Source of the DNA: Paraburkholderia madseniana
GTDB lineage: Bacteria > Pseudomonadota > Gammaproteobacteria > Burkholderiales > Burkholderiaceae
Length of the DNA stretch: 64,000 nucleotides
Direction: 5' to 3'
Assembly: GCF_009690905.1 (NCBI RefSeq)
Contig: NZ_VOSW01000007.1
Location: 62,001 to 126,000, forward strand
Positions 8,026-16,933 of this stretch are shown here, one piece after another. Within the stretch, counting starts at the first letter, position 1; every line of letters starts with the position of its first letter. Made by a program: the position numbers and the translations under genes. The notes below the pieces were generated by a model that worked only from the letters and a program-made list of their open reading frames with translations, had not been told where the DNA came from and searched no databases.

Positions 8026-9590
8026 GCACGCCGTCCACGCCGCCGTCAGCTCCGGGATCGTCCGCAGCGGCGCGCGTCGCTGCATCGACGCAAGCCGGGG
8101 CGATTGCGCCCGCTGTCGTGGCGGAGCATGCCGAACGCATCGCACCGTCGGCGGTCGCCGCACGGCTCGTGCCCTACGGCTTCGCCCGAGGCGGCCAGAT
8201 TCTGGTCGCGCATCAGCACGCCGATAGTCTCGAAGTCTGGATCAGCGAACGCACCAGCGATGCTGCGCTTGCCGAAGTCGCACGCAACTTCGGCGCGTTG
8301 TCCGTGGTGCGTGTGCCGGCCGACGAACTTGCGCTCGCGATCAACCAGGCTTACGCGCGCCAGGACGGCAGCGCGGCGCAGGTGGTCGGCGAAGTGGAAG
8401 GCGAAGTCGATCTGTCGCGTTTGATGCAGGACATTCCCGAGATCGAGGATCTGCTCGAGTCGGAAGACGACGCGCCGATCATCCGCATGATCAACGCGCT
8501 GCTTACGCAAGCGGCGCGCGAACAGGCCTCGGATATTCACATCGAGCCGTTCGAGACGTCATCGGTGGTGCGCTTCCGTGTCGACGGTACGTTGCGCGAT
8601 GTCGTGCGGCCGAAAAAAGCGCTGCACGGCGCGCTGATCTCGCGGATCAAGATCATGGCGCAGCTCGACATTGCGGAAAAGCGTCTGCCGCAGGACGGCC
8701 GGATCACGCTGCGTGTCGGCGGACGTCCGGTCGACGTGCGTGTCTCCACATTGCCGACCGGCCACGGTGAACGCGCGGTGCTGCGTCTGCTGGAAAAAGA
8801 CGCCTCACGCCTGAATCTCGAAGCGCTCGGCATGGCCCCCGACACGCTCGTCAAGTTCGACAAACTGATCGGCAAACCGCACGGCATCGTGCTGGTGACC
8901 GGCCCGACCGGCTCGGGCAAGACGACCACGCTGTACGCGTCGATGTCGCGGCTCGAGACCGCGACCACCAACATCATGACGGTCGAAGACCCGATCGAAT
9001 ACGACCTCTCAGGCATCGGCCAGACGCAGGTCAACGAACGGATCGGCATGACCTTCGCGCGGGCGCTGCGCTCGATTCTGCGGCAGGATCCGGACGTCAT
9101 CATGATTGGCGAAATCCGCGACCTGGAAACCGCGCAGATCGCGGTGCAGGCGTCGCTGACGGGTCACCTTGTGCTGGCGACGTTGCACACGAACGATGCG
9201 GCATCCGCAGTGACCCGTTTGACCGACATGGGCGTTGAACCCTATCTGCTGGCGTCATCGCTGCTCGGCGTGCTGGCGCAGCGGCTGGTGCGGCGCCTGT
9301 GCCCGGTATGCCGCGAAGAACGCGTCGAAGAGGATGGCAGCGTGCGCTGGCATCCGGTCGGTTGCGAGAAATGCGGCCAGTCGGGTTACGCGGGACGTCG
9401 CGGTGTCTACGAACTGCTTCTGATTGACGACGAAATCCGCACGCTGGTTCACCGCAATGCATCCGATGCGGAAATTCTCACTTCGGGCCGCGCGCAAGGC
9501 ATGCGTACGCTGCGCGAAGATTCGGACCGCTGGCTCGCCTCCGGGCTGACGTCGCTCGAAGAAGTGATCCGCGTAACGGGCGGAGCATAA
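8022..9590 (+). CDS. gspE: Type II secretion ATPase GspE
   Basis: GspE is the cytoplasmic hexameric ATPase that powers pseudopilus assembly through GspL and GspF. The 522-residue protein has an N1E domain, Walker A GPTGSGKT at residues 294-301, Walker B with MIGEIRD near 361-367, and a zinc-binding pair of CxxC motifs at C427/C430 and C448/C451. The start is the GTG at 8022, which overlaps the gspD stop in a GTGA arrangement. Longer frames reaching back to 7620 lie inside gspD and are not used. It is followed 4 bp later by gspF. Confidence 0.95.
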   Translation: MSTPSTPPSAPGSSAAARVAASTQAGAIAPAVVAEHAERIAPSAVAARLVPYGFARGGQILVAHQHADSLEVWISERTSDAALAEVARNFGALSVVRVPADELALAINQAYARQDGSAAQVVGEVEGEVDLSRLMQDIPEIEDLLESEDDAPIIRMINALLTQAAREQASDIHIEPFETSSVVRFRVDGTLRDVVRPKKALHGALISRIKIMAQLDIAEKRLPQDGRITLRVGGRPVDVRVSTLPTGHGERAVLRLLEKDASRLNLEALGMAPDTLVKFDKLIGKPHGIVLVTGPTGSGKTTTLYASMSRLETATTNIMTVEDPIEYDLSGIGQTQVNERIGMTFARALRSILRQDPDVIMIGEIRDLETAQIAVQASLTGHLVLATLHTNDAASAVTRLTDMGVEPYLLASSLLGVLAQRLVRRLCPVCREERVEEDGSVRWHPVGCEKCGQSGYAGRRGVYELLLIDDEIRTLVHRNASDAEILTSGRAQGMRTLREDSDRWLASGLTSLEEVIRVTGGA

Positions 9591-9594
9591 GCGC

Positions 9595-10812
9595 ATGCCG
9601 GCATTTCGTTTCGAAGCGATCGATGCGGCGGGCAAAGCGCAAAAAGGTGTGCTCGACGCGGACAGCGCGCGCGGCGCACGGACCAATCTGCGTTCGCAGG
9701 GACTGACGCCACTCGTCGTCGAACCGGCTGCGACGCGCACACGTGGTGAGCGCAATCAACGCTTGTCGCTGGGACGGCGTTTGTCGCAGCGCGAGCAGGC
9801 GATTCTCACGCGGCAACTGGCCAGCCTGCTGATTGCCGGCTTGCCGCTCGATGAAGCGTTATCGGTGTTGACCGAGCAATCGGAGCGCGACTACATCCGC
9901 GAGCTGATGGCGTCGATTCGCGCCGAAGTGCTCGGCGGCCATTCGCTCGCGAACGCGCTGACGCAGCATCCCAAAGACTTCCCCGAGATCTATCGGGCGC
10001 TGGTGGCTGCCGGTGAACATACCGGCAAGCTCGGTCTCGTCCTCTCGCGTCTGGCCGACTACATCGAGCAACGCAACGCGCTCAAGCAGAAGATCGTGCT
10101 CGCGTTCACCTACCCGGCGATCGTGACCCTCATCGCCTTCGGCATCGTCACGTTCCTGTTGAGCTACGTGGTGCCGCAAGTGGTGAACGTGTTCGCCAGC
10201 ACCAAACAGCAACTGCCGATCCTCACCATCATGATGATGGCGCTGTCCGGTTTCGTGCGGCACTGGTGGTGGGCGATGCTGATCGGCGTGGTCGTGCTGG
10301 TGTATCTGGTGCGTTCGATCCTGAAACAGCCCGGCCCGCGCCTCGCTTTCGACCGGTGGCTGTTGACCGCCCCGCTGCTCGGCAAACTCGTGCGCGGCTA
10401 CAACACCGTGCGCTTTGCCAGCACGCTCGGCATTCTGACGGCGGCGGGTGTGCCGATCCTGCGCGCGCTGCAAGCCGCAGCCGAAACGCTCAGCAACGTC
10501 GCGATGCGCGAGAACATCGACGATGCGATCGTGCGTGTGCGCGAAGGCACGTCCTTATCGCGTGCGCTCGGCAATACGAAGACCTTTCCGCCCGTGCTGG
10601 TTCACCTGATCCGTTCGGGTGAAGCGACCGGCGACGTGACGACCATGCTCGATCGTGCGGCCGACGGCGAAGCACGTGAGCTGGAGCGTCGCACGATGTT
10701 CCTGACGAGCCTGCTCGAGCCGTTACTGATTCTGGCGATGGGGGGCGTGGTGCTGGTGATCGTGCTGGCGGTGATGCTGCCGATCATCGAGTTGAACAAC
10801 CTGGTGCAGTAA
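9595..10812 (+). CDS. gspF: Type II secretion inner membrane platform protein GspF
   Basis: GspF is the polytopic inner membrane platform on which the ATPase acts to add pseudopilin subunits. The 405-residue protein has two repeated T2SSF domains, each followed by hydrophobic helices (around residues 170-190, 220-240 and 375-395). It starts 4 bp after gspE and closes the gspDEF unit. It converges with gspC, which is on the opposite strand. Confidence 0.95.
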   Translation: MPAFRFEAIDAAGKAQKGVLDADSARGARTNLRSQGLTPLVVEPAATRTRGERNQRLSLGRRLSQREQAILTRQLASLLIAGLPLDEALSVLTEQSERDYIRELMASIRAEVLGGHSLANALTQHPKDFPEIYRALVAAGEHTGKLGLVLSRLADYIEQRNALKQKIVLAFTYPAIVTLIAFGIVTFLLSYVVPQVVNVFASTKQQLPILTIMMMALSGFVRHWWWAMLIGVVVLVYLVRSILKQPGPRLAFDRWLLTAPLLGKLVRGYNTVRFASTLGILTAAGVPILRALQAAAETLSNVAMRENIDDAIVRVREGTSLSRALGNTKTFPPVLVHLIRSGEATGDVTTMLDRAADGEARELERRTMFLTSLLEPLLILAMGGVVLVIVLAVMLPIIELNNLVQ

Positions 10813-10838
10813 GGCTGAAGCCAGGCAGAACGCCTGGG

Positions 10839-11258
10839 TCAGCGCACGTAGATGGTTGGACCTGGCGCGTTGGCCGGCAGGAACACTTCGGAATGCGCGC
10901 CGTTGCGGTCGATGATGATCGAGCGGGCGCGGACTTCGGAGAGTTTGGCGCCTTGCATGAGCGCGCTGCCGAGCGATACCGCATGCGGCGGTTCGCCACC
11001 GACGCTGACGATGGCTGCGGCCCCTTCCTGCAAAGCGAGGATGCCGAACAGATGCACGTCCTGGTTGGCGCTGCGGGTGAGCTGGCCGCCGAACAGCGTG
11101 GCAGCCTGATCGGTCGACACCTGCGTATGCGCGGCGGCGGCGGGCAACGGCGCGCCGGATGTCGTGGAGATCGTGATGACCCAGTAGGTCAGCGTCGCGC
11201 AGAACACGGCGAACAGTGCGAGCGACAGAAGGCGGATTTGGATAGCGTTCATGCGCAT
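10839..11258 (-). CDS. gspC: Type II secretion protein GspC, short form, reversed in the cluster
   Basis: GspC links the inner membrane platform to the secretin through its periplasmic homology region. This 139-residue protein has one N-terminal membrane helix (about residues 8-30) and an HR domain with the LFGILA-type strand. It lacks the C-terminal PDZ or coiled-coil domain found in longer GspC proteins. It lies on the opposite strand between gspF and gspG, as in other Burkholderia gsp clusters. A second ATG two codons downstream (11252) is an alternative start. It has its own promoter region shared divergently with gspG. Confidence 0.85.
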   Translation of the reverse strand: MRMNAIQIRLLSLALFAVFCATLTYWVITISTTSGAPLPAAAAHTQVSTDQAATLFGGQLTRSANQDVHLFGILALQEGAAAIVSVGGEPPHAVSLGSALMQGAKLSEVRARSIIIDRNGAHSEVFLPANAPGPTIYVR

Positions 11259-11424
11259 ATTGTACGGACTATTGTGAAAATTGCGTTGGGGTGCCTGGCG
11301 GTTTGTCGCAACCCTTCAAGAACATGACATTAAAATGACCGGCCGGGCGTGTTCAATGGCACCTTGATTGCCTGACGCGCGAATCCGCCCGATCGAAATT
11401 TCACCTGAAAAGAGGTAGCAAGCT

Positions 11425-11889
11425 ATGCAACTGTCGACCCTTCGCCGTCATGAAATCGCGGGTCCGCGCAGCCGTCGTCAACGCGGTTTCACGCTGATTG
11501 AAATCATGGTCGTGATCGCGATTCTGGGTATTCTGGCCGCGCTGATCGTGCCGAAAATCATGAGCCGTCCGGATGAAGCGCGGCGTGTCGCCGCCAAGCA
11601 GGACATCGGCACCGTGATGCAGGCGTTGAAACTCTACCGTCTCGACAACGGCCGTTATCCGACTCAGGAGCAAGGCCTGCGCGCGCTGATCGAAAAGCCG
11701 AGCACGGATCCGGCGCCGAACAACTGGAAGGACGGCGGCTACCTCGAACGTCTGCCGAACGATCCGTGGGGCAATAGCTATCAGTATTTGAACCCCGGCG
11801 TGCATGGCGAGATCGATGTGTTCAGCTATGGCGCCGATGGGAAAGCGGGAGGCGAAGGCAACGACGCCGACGTAGGGTCGTGGCAGTAG
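11425..11889 (+). CDS. gspG: Major pseudopilin GspG
   Basis: GspG is the main subunit of the periplasmic pseudopilus that pushes substrates through the secretin. The 154-residue precursor has a positively charged leader of 21 residues and the prepilin peptidase site G21/FTLIE, a hydrophobic helix and the C-terminal calcium-binding loop region typical of GspG. GAGG-like bases precede the ATG at 11425. It heads the gspGHIJKLMN unit. Confidence 0.95.
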   Translation: MQLSTLRRHEIAGPRSRRQRGFTLIEIMVVIAILGILAALIVPKIMSRPDEARRVAAKQDIGTVMQALKLYRLDNGRYPTQEQGLRALIEKPSTDPAPNNWKDGGYLERLPNDPWGNSYQYLNPGVHGEIDVFSYGADGKAGGEGNDADVGSWQ

Positions 11890-11919
11890 TCGAGTAGTTC
11901 ATCGTTCGTGGCCGGCACT

Positions 11920-12489
11920 ATGCGACTGTCCGCTTGCAAGTCCCGTGTGGACACTCCGTGTACGGCGTCGCTGCCGGACACGGAGTGCGCCGGCGCGTGC
12001 GTGCGTGGCGCACGTGAATTCAGTGCAGGCGGCCGGAAGCGCGCGGCGGGTTTCACGCTGCTGGAAATGATGGTGGTGCTGGTGATCGCGGGCATTCTGG
12101 TATCGCTGACCGCGCTGACCATGACGCGCAACCCGCGCACCGATCTGAACGAAGAAGCGCAGCGTCTCGCGCTGCTGTTCGAATCGGCCGGCGACGAGGC
12201 CCAGGTGCGCGCACGGCCGATCGCATGGCAACCGCTCGATGGCGGCTTCCGCTTCGATCTGCGTACCGAAGACGGCTGGCGTCCGTTGCGTGACGACCTG
12301 CTTGGGCCGCGCAACTGGGAAGGCGGTGTGACCGGCGTCACGATTGACTACCCGGGATCGGACTCGCACCCGAGCCGTGTCGTGTTCGGCACTGAAGCGA
12401 TCGACGTGCCCGTGCAGATCACGCTGTTTTCGGCGGCGGGGCGCGCGACGATCATCGGCACCGGCAATGGCCGCTATGAGGTGCACTGA
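11920..12489 (+). CDS. gspH: Minor pseudopilin GspH
   Basis: GspH is a minor pseudopilin near the tip of the pseudopilus. The protein has the prepilin motif G44/FTLLE followed by a hydrophobic stretch and a beta-rich C-terminal part. The leader is unusually long (44 residues), so the true start may be further downstream. A GTG at 11908 would add four more residues, and no clear ribosome site marks either. gspI begins 1 bp after its stop. Confidence 0.85.
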   Translation: MRLSACKSRVDTPCTASLPDTECAGACVRGAREFSAGGRKRAAGFTLLEMMVVLVIAGILVSLTALTMTRNPRTDLNEEAQRLALLFESAGDEAQVRARPIAWQPLDGGFRFDLRTEDGWRPLRDDLLGPRNWEGGVTGVTIDYPGSDSHPSRVVFGTEAIDVPVQITLFSAAGRATIIGTGNGRYEVH

Positions 12490-12490
12490 G

Positions 12491-12907
12491 ATGCGTCGTT
12501 GCAGGGACAGGGGCGCTCGCGAGATGGTCCACGGCGCGCAGCGCGGTTTTACGATGATCGAAGTGCTGGTGGCGCTGGCGATCATCGCGATTGCGTTGGC
12601 GGCGTCGTTGCGCGCGGTGGGAAGTCTGGCGAGCGGCGAAGCCGATTTGCATCGACGGCTGCTGGCGGGATGGAGCGCCGACAATACGCTGGCGCAACTG
12701 CATTTGACGCATGGCTGGCCGAACGTTGGCTCGACGAGTTTTGACTGTTCGCAGGGCAATTTGGAGTTGATCTGTACCGAGCATGTAACGGCGACGCCGA
12801 ATCCGGTGTTTCGTCGGGTGGAAGTGATGGTGACGACGCCGGGGCGTTCCGGCAATCTCGCCCAGATGGTCACGGTGGTTGCGAATGAAAACAACCGTTC
12901 GCTCTGA
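12491..12907 (+). CDS. gspI: Minor pseudopilin GspI
   Basis: GspI is part of the I-J-K tip complex of the pseudopilus. The 138-residue precursor has the prepilin cleavage site G19/FTMIE and a hydrophobic helix. The ATG at 12491 directly follows the gspH stop. The 3' end overlaps gspJ by 23 bp, consistent with translational coupling. Confidence 0.92.
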   Translation: MRRCRDRGAREMVHGAQRGFTMIEVLVALAIIAIALAASLRAVGSLASGEADLHRRLLAGWSADNTLAQLHLTHGWPNVGSTSFDCSQGNLELICTEHVTATPNPVFRRVEVMVTTPGRSGNLAQMVTVVANENNRSL

Positions 12908-13562
12908 GCGCCGCGGCCGATCGGGCGCGCGTGGTTTCACGCTGATCGAGTTGCTGGTCGCGATTGCGATCATGGCGGTGATTGCCGTGCTGTCGTGGCG
13001 CGGGCTGGACCAGATCATTCGTGGCCGGGAGACGATCACGAACGCGATGGAAGACGAGCGCGTCTTTGCGCAACTGTTCGACCAGATGCGGATCGACGTG
13101 CGGCAGGCCGCGTCGGATGATGAGTCTGGACAGGCGGCCGTATCGGTTAGTGGCAACGTGCTGCAGATCGTACGGGAGATGGTATTGCCGGGGACGGCGC
13201 CGCGGTTGCAGGTGGTGAGGTATCGCGTGTCCGAGGGGCGCGTGGTGCGATATGCATCGCCGCCGCTGGGGAACGTGGGCGAGTTGCGGGGTGCGCTGCG
13301 CGGTGGTGAGGGGAATGGCTGGACGGCGGTGCCTTTGATGGGGGGCGTCGGGGCTATTTCTGCTCGGCTGTATGTGCCGAAGGTTGGCTGGACCACGCAG
13401 ATGAAGGATGTGCAGAGTGCGATTACGGAGAACGATAATAATTTGAAGGTGCCCCAGTTGGGGAATGCGCCGCTGCCGCGGTCGGTGACTGGGCTGGAAG
13501 TGAGTGTGGGGGCTAAGTCGTTGGCGCGGCCTGTAACGCGGGTTTTTCTCGTCGGAGAATGA
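12885..13562 (+). CDS. gspJ: Minor pseudopilin GspJ
   Basis: GspJ forms the pseudopilus tip with GspI and GspK. The 225-residue precursor has prepilin site G17/FTLIE and the hydrophobic N-terminal helix. The start is ATG 12885 inside the end of gspI. Its second half has an increasingly T/G-rich plus strand with few C at third positions, unlike gspD-gspG, as it approaches the repeat copy downstream. The gspK frame starts 1 bp after its stop. Confidence 0.93.
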   Translation: MKTTVRSERRGRSGARGFTLIELLVAIAIMAVIAVLSWRGLDQIIRGRETITNAMEDERVFAQLFDQMRIDVRQAASDDESGQAAVSVSGNVLQIVREMVLPGTAPRLQVVRYRVSEGRVVRYASPPLGNVGELRGALRGGEGNGWTAVPLMGGVGAISARLYVPKVGWTTQMKDVQSAITENDNNLKVPQLGNAPLPRSVTGLEVSVGAKSLARPVTRVFLVGE

Positions 13563-13563
13563 G

Positions 13564-15504
13564 ATGAGGGGTTTTTTGTTGTCTCCGCGACGCTCTGGGT
13601 CTTCTGCTTTGTTGTTGTCTTCGCGACGCTCTGGGTTTGGGTGTGCGCGCGCGTGCCTTTCGGTTTTGTCTTCTTTGCCTGCCTGGCGGGTTTGTCTGCA
13701 CGCTTGCGGTGTTGGCCTTTCCTTGATTTGCTTTTGGTCTATTAGCGTTCCCCCTGTGCGGGGGGGCACCTACTTTTCTTTGCCGCCGCAAAGAAAAGTA
13801 GGCAAAAGAAAGCGGCTCAAACCGCTAATGCTAAGTGGGCACCGTAGCCTGCAACAGGTAGTGGTGCATCTGGAATCTGTGTTCGTGCACCTACTCGCGC
13901 TAGTGACAAGGGCGTCATACCTCCCGTCTCGCACGACGTGCTCGCCGGAAGAGCACCTCAACAAACCAGTGGTCCACTTGGTCCCACCCCACTCGCAATT
14001 GCCGCCGTCCACTTCGGTCGCGCGTGCAACGCGCGATCAACTAGTCAGGCGTATCGCCGAGGCGAAGCCGACGGCTCCCGCGACGCGTGAGCCCGCCCCC
14101 TGGTTTTCAGACCGACTCTTCGGCGCGCGTAGCGCCGCCGGAAGTATGACGCCCTTGTCACTGACGCCGAATGTGAGAGAACACAGATTCCACGGAGCCA
14201 CTAGCGGTTCTGAGCTACGGTTCCCGCTTAGCAGTAGCGGTTTGAGCTGCTTTCTTTTGCCTACTTTTCTTTGCAGCCGGCAAAGAAAAGTAGGTGCCGC
14301 CCCGCACAGGGGCAACGCTAATAGACCACTAACAAAACAAGGAAAGGCCAACACCGCAAGCGCACAGACAAAAGCGCAAAGCAGGCAAAAAAGCCAATCA
14401 AAGCCCAACGCCGTAGGCAAACACCCAAGCGCCGCGCAGGCAAACCAACAAGGCGCAGCCATCATCAGTGCCCTACTAGTAGTCGCGCTATCAGCGATAT
14501 TAGTATCGGGCATGCTCTGGCGCCAGCAAGTCCAAATCCGAAGGATCGAAAACCAACGCCTCCTCTCCCAGGCGCAATGGGTCGCCCGCGGCGCGCTGGA
14601 CTGGACGCGTCTGATCCTCCGCTCCGAGGGCGACACCTCAGCAGGCATCACCTACCTGGGTGGCCTTTGGGGCGTCCCCATCGCCAAAACCCGCCTGTCG
14701 GATTTCCTTGGACAAATCGGCGAAGTCAGAGCCGAACAAGGCCAGGCAACCTATCTCTCAGGTTCAATCGAAGACGCCCAGGCGAAATTCAACCTCCGTA
14801 ATCTGGTCTCGAGCCCCGCGCCGGGCGTCATGCAGATCAACACGGAGCAGATCGGCGCCTATCAGCGCCTGCTGGTATCCCTCGGCGTGAACAGCCAACT
14901 GGCAAAAAGCACCGCCGTGCAGATGCGCGCGAGCCTCGGTCAATCGGCGACACGCTTCCAAACCGTTACGTCCACTACCGGCGCGTCGACAGCTCCAATT
15001 ACCGCGGGTGGCGGCGCCACGAGCGGCAGCTTCACCGACAAACCCGGTATGGAAGACGGCGACGACAACCCGGCCGTCGCGCCGCTGCAAATGACCAGCG
15101 TCGATTCGCTGTTGGATATCCCCGGCTATACGCCGGAAATGATCGCCCGCTTGCGGCCATTCGTCACCGTGCTGCCGACGGTGTCGGCGGTCAACATGAA
15201 TACGGCCTCCGCCGAAGTGATCGCGGCGATCGTGCCGGGGATGAACCTGTCCGCCGCGCAAGCCTTCGTCGCGCGTCGGCAGACGGTGTTTTTCCATAAC
15301 GTCAGCGATGTGCAACTCGCCTTGCGCGGCGCCGGCGTACAGTCGGTCTCGGTCGACCCGAGTGAAATGGACGTCAACACGAACTACTTTCTGATTCACG
15401 GCCGCGTGCAGCACGAACGCGCGGAAGTGGACCGCACGACCCTCGTCTATCGCGACGCATTGACTCACACTACGCGTATCGTGCGGGTACAAGACCAACT
15501 ATGA
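13564..15504 (+). CDS. gspK: GspK-type tip pseudopilin with a repeat-derived N-terminal extension
   Basis: GspK caps the pseudopilus. The conserved GspK part begins near residue 297, where QQG/AAIISALLVV marks the prepilin-like leader and helix, and runs about 350 residues to the end. The ATG at 13564 sits 1 bp after gspJ, where gspK would normally start. However, codons up to about 14,400 pass through two inverted copies of a dispersed repeat, and the frame stays open across both. Just upstream of the leader there is no ATG, GTG or TTG in frame; the nearest candidates are ATG 14145 and a TTG near 14250. The leader would therefore be internal, and function is doubtful. Third positions after the repeat are rich in A (CTA, GTA, TCA, TTA). 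Confidence 0.75.
   Translation: MRGFLLSPRRSGSSALLLSSRRSGFGCARACLSVLSSLPAWRVCLHACGVGLSLICFWSISVPPVRGGTYFSLPPQRKVGKRKRLKPLMLSGHRSLQQVVVHLESVFVHLLALVTRASYLPSRTTCSPEEHLNKPVVHLVPPHSQLPPSTSVARATRDQLVRRIAEAKPTAPATREPAPWFSDRLFGARSAAGSMTPLSLTPNVREHRFHGATSGSELRFPLSSSGLSCFLLPTFLCSRQRKVGAAPHRGNANRPLTKQGKANTASAQTKAQSRQKSQSKPNAVGKHPSAAQANQQGAAIISALLVVALSAILVSGMLWRQQVQIRRIENQRLLSQAQWVARGALDWTRLILRSEGDTSAGITYLGGLWGVPIAKTRLSDFLGQIGEVRAEQGQATYLSGSIEDAQAKFNLRNLVSSPAPGVMQINTEQIGAYQRLLVSLGVNSQLAKSTAVQMRASLGQSATRFQTVTSTTGASTAPITAGGGATSGSFTDKPGMEDGDDNPAVAPLQMTSVDSLLDIPGYTPEMIARLRPFVTVLPTVSAVNMNTASAEVIAAIVPGMNLSAAQAFVARRQTVFFHNVSDVQLALRGAGVQSVSVDPSEMDVNTNYFLIHGRVQHERAEVDRTTLVYRDALTHTTRIVRVQDQL
13703..13950 (+). repeat. 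Dispersed Burkholderia-type repeat, copy A (forward)
   Basis: This copy starts with a GTTGGCCTTTCCTTGA word and contains the perfect inverted repeat CTACTTTTCTTTGC / GCAAAGAAAAGTAG. It ends near the words GTGACAAGGGCGTCAT and GAAGAGCA. It matches copy C (23056-23295) over its length and copy B in reverse. There is no transposase or target duplication that I can see. From memory, similar elements occur in many copies in Paraburkholderia genomes. Confidence 0.85.
14115..14352 (-). repeat. Dispersed Burkholderia-type repeat, copy B (reverse)
   Basis: This is the reverse-oriented copy of the element: it begins with ACTCTTCGGCGCGC, includes ATGACGCCCTTGTCA and the same hairpin-forming CTACTTTTCTTTGC pair, and ends with GGAAAGGCCAACACC. 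With copy A it forms a large inverted repeat of about 650 bp inside the 5' part of the gspK frame. Confidence 0.85.
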
Positions 15505-15532
15505 ATAACGCCTTTCCCAGAGAGAGTGGCCT

Positions 15533-16933
15533 TTGAGCACACTGATCGTCCTACTGCCGCCGCGTGATCCGGCGGTGCCATCGCAGGAATGGCAACTGCC
15601 GGAGTTGCCGTTCGTGCTGCTCGACAAGTCGGGCCGCACCCAACGCGCGGGCCGCTCGGCGCTCGCGCTGCTGCCGCGCGCTACGTCGACGGTGCTGATG
15701 GTCGCCGCCCGCGACCTGCTGATGATGCCCGCCAAGCTGCCGCCCTTGCGCGGTCCAAGGTTGCGTCAGGCGTTGCCGAATGTCGTCGAGGATCAACTGA
15801 TCCAGGACCCGCAAACCTGTCACATCGCCGTCGATCCGCAACCGGTCGCGGGCGGCCGGCAGTTGCTCGCGATCATCGATCGCGGCTGGTTCCGCTTCAT
15901 CTGCGAAGCCTTTGCCGCCGCCGGTCATCGGAGCGTGCGCGCCGTGCCGGTCACGCGCTGTCTGCCGCAAGCCGTCGCGCTCGATACGCCAGCCGAAGTC
16001 GCGGAAATGGTCAACGCAGGCGAGCCGGTCATGGCGGGCTCGGCGAGCGTGGCGCCGGTGATGCCGCCTGGCGTCGCGTCGGTCGTGCCGATGGTGGCGG
16101 CCGTGCTCGGCGCCGTCGCCCAGACCGCGCCCGCATTGCTGCTCGGGAGTGCGGTCGAAAGCGCGCCGGTCAGTGGTACGCCGCGCGTCGAGCTGGCTAT
16201 CGCGCGCGGCGTGCAAGGCGAAGGGCTGGCGGTGCCGGCTAACGCCGTGAACGCGACGCTCAGCGCGCTCGCCGGCGCGGCGCCAATTTCGCTGTACATG
16301 CTGACGGAAGTGCCCGGCAACGAGCCGAGTCTCGCAGCAGCCAGCCCGGCGAAGCTCGCGGCTCATATCCATGGGGCCAGCCCGCTGCCGTTCGAGCAAC
16401 TCGCCCGCCGCGCGCTGGAGTGCCGCTTCGACCTGTGTCAGTTCGAGTTCGCCTCGCAGCCGTGGCGGCTTGACCGCGCGACGCTGCGGCGTCTGCGCCT
16501 GCCGGTCGCGCTGGCGGTCGGCGCGCTGGTGATCGCGATCGCCGGCGCGAACGTGCAGTGGTTGATGCTCGCGCGTCAGCGCGACGCGATCAACACGCAG
16601 ATGACCGAGCTGCTTCTCAACGCCTTCCCCAAGACGACGGTCGTGCTCGATGCGCCGGATCAGATGTCGCGCCAGTTGCAACAGTTGCGGGTGGCGGCGG
16701 GTGAGTTGTCGCCGGACGATTTTCTATCGCTCGCCGATGGCCTCGCGCGTTCGTTGGCGCCGGTGCCGGTCAACGGTATCGCCGCGCTCGACTATCACGA
16801 CCGGCGGCTCGATGTGACCTTCAAGCCCGAGGTGAAACTCGATCCCGATTTCGCCAAACGTCTCGCGCGCAACGGCCTGACCGGCGCGATCGACAGCAAT
16901 ACCGGCAAGTGGACCATCAGGAACGGACAATGA
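15533..16933 (+). CDS. gspL: Type II secretion protein GspL
   Basis: GspL anchors the ATPase GspE to the inner membrane platform and pairs with GspM. The 466-residue protein has an actin-like cytoplasmic domain, one membrane helix around residues 323-343 and a C-terminal periplasmic ferredoxin-like domain. The start is TTG 15533, with GAGAG about eight bases upstream. The stop overlaps the gspM start in an ATGA arrangement. Confidence 0.92.
   Translation: MSTLIVLLPPRDPAVPSQEWQLPELPFVLLDKSGRTQRAGRSALALLPRATSTVLMVAARDLLMMPAKLPPLRGPRLRQALPNVVEDQLIQDPQTCHIAVDPQPVAGGRQLLAIIDRGWFRFICEAFAAAGHRSVRAVPVTRCLPQAVALDTPAEVAEMVNAGEPVMAGSASVAPVMPPGVASVVPMVAAVLGAVAQTAPALLLGSAVESAPVSGTPRVELAIARGVQGEGLAVPANAVNATLSALAGAAPISLYMLTEVPGNEPSLAAASPAKLAAHIHGASPLPFEQLARRALECRFDLCQFEFASQPWRLDRATLRRLRLPVALAVGALVIAIAGANVQWLMLARQRDAINTQMTELLLNAFPKTTVVLDAPDQMSRQLQQLRVAAGELSPDDFLSLADGLARSLAPVPVNGIAALDYHDRRLDVTFKPEVKLDPDFAKRLARNGLTGAIDSNTGKWTIRNGQ

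Noticed and set aside
6754..8163. 469-codon minus-strand frame antisense to gspD and gspE
   Set aside because: Arg/His-rich composition with no domains, opposite to two well-supported genes.
13703..14352. The repeat pair as an insertion sequence or composite transposon
   Set aside because: No transposase frame, no clean terminal repeats or target duplications; the unit is a short non-coding dispersed element.
15551..16681. 376-codon minus-strand frame in gspL
   Set aside because: Antisense shadow of gspL with no domain or ribosome site.
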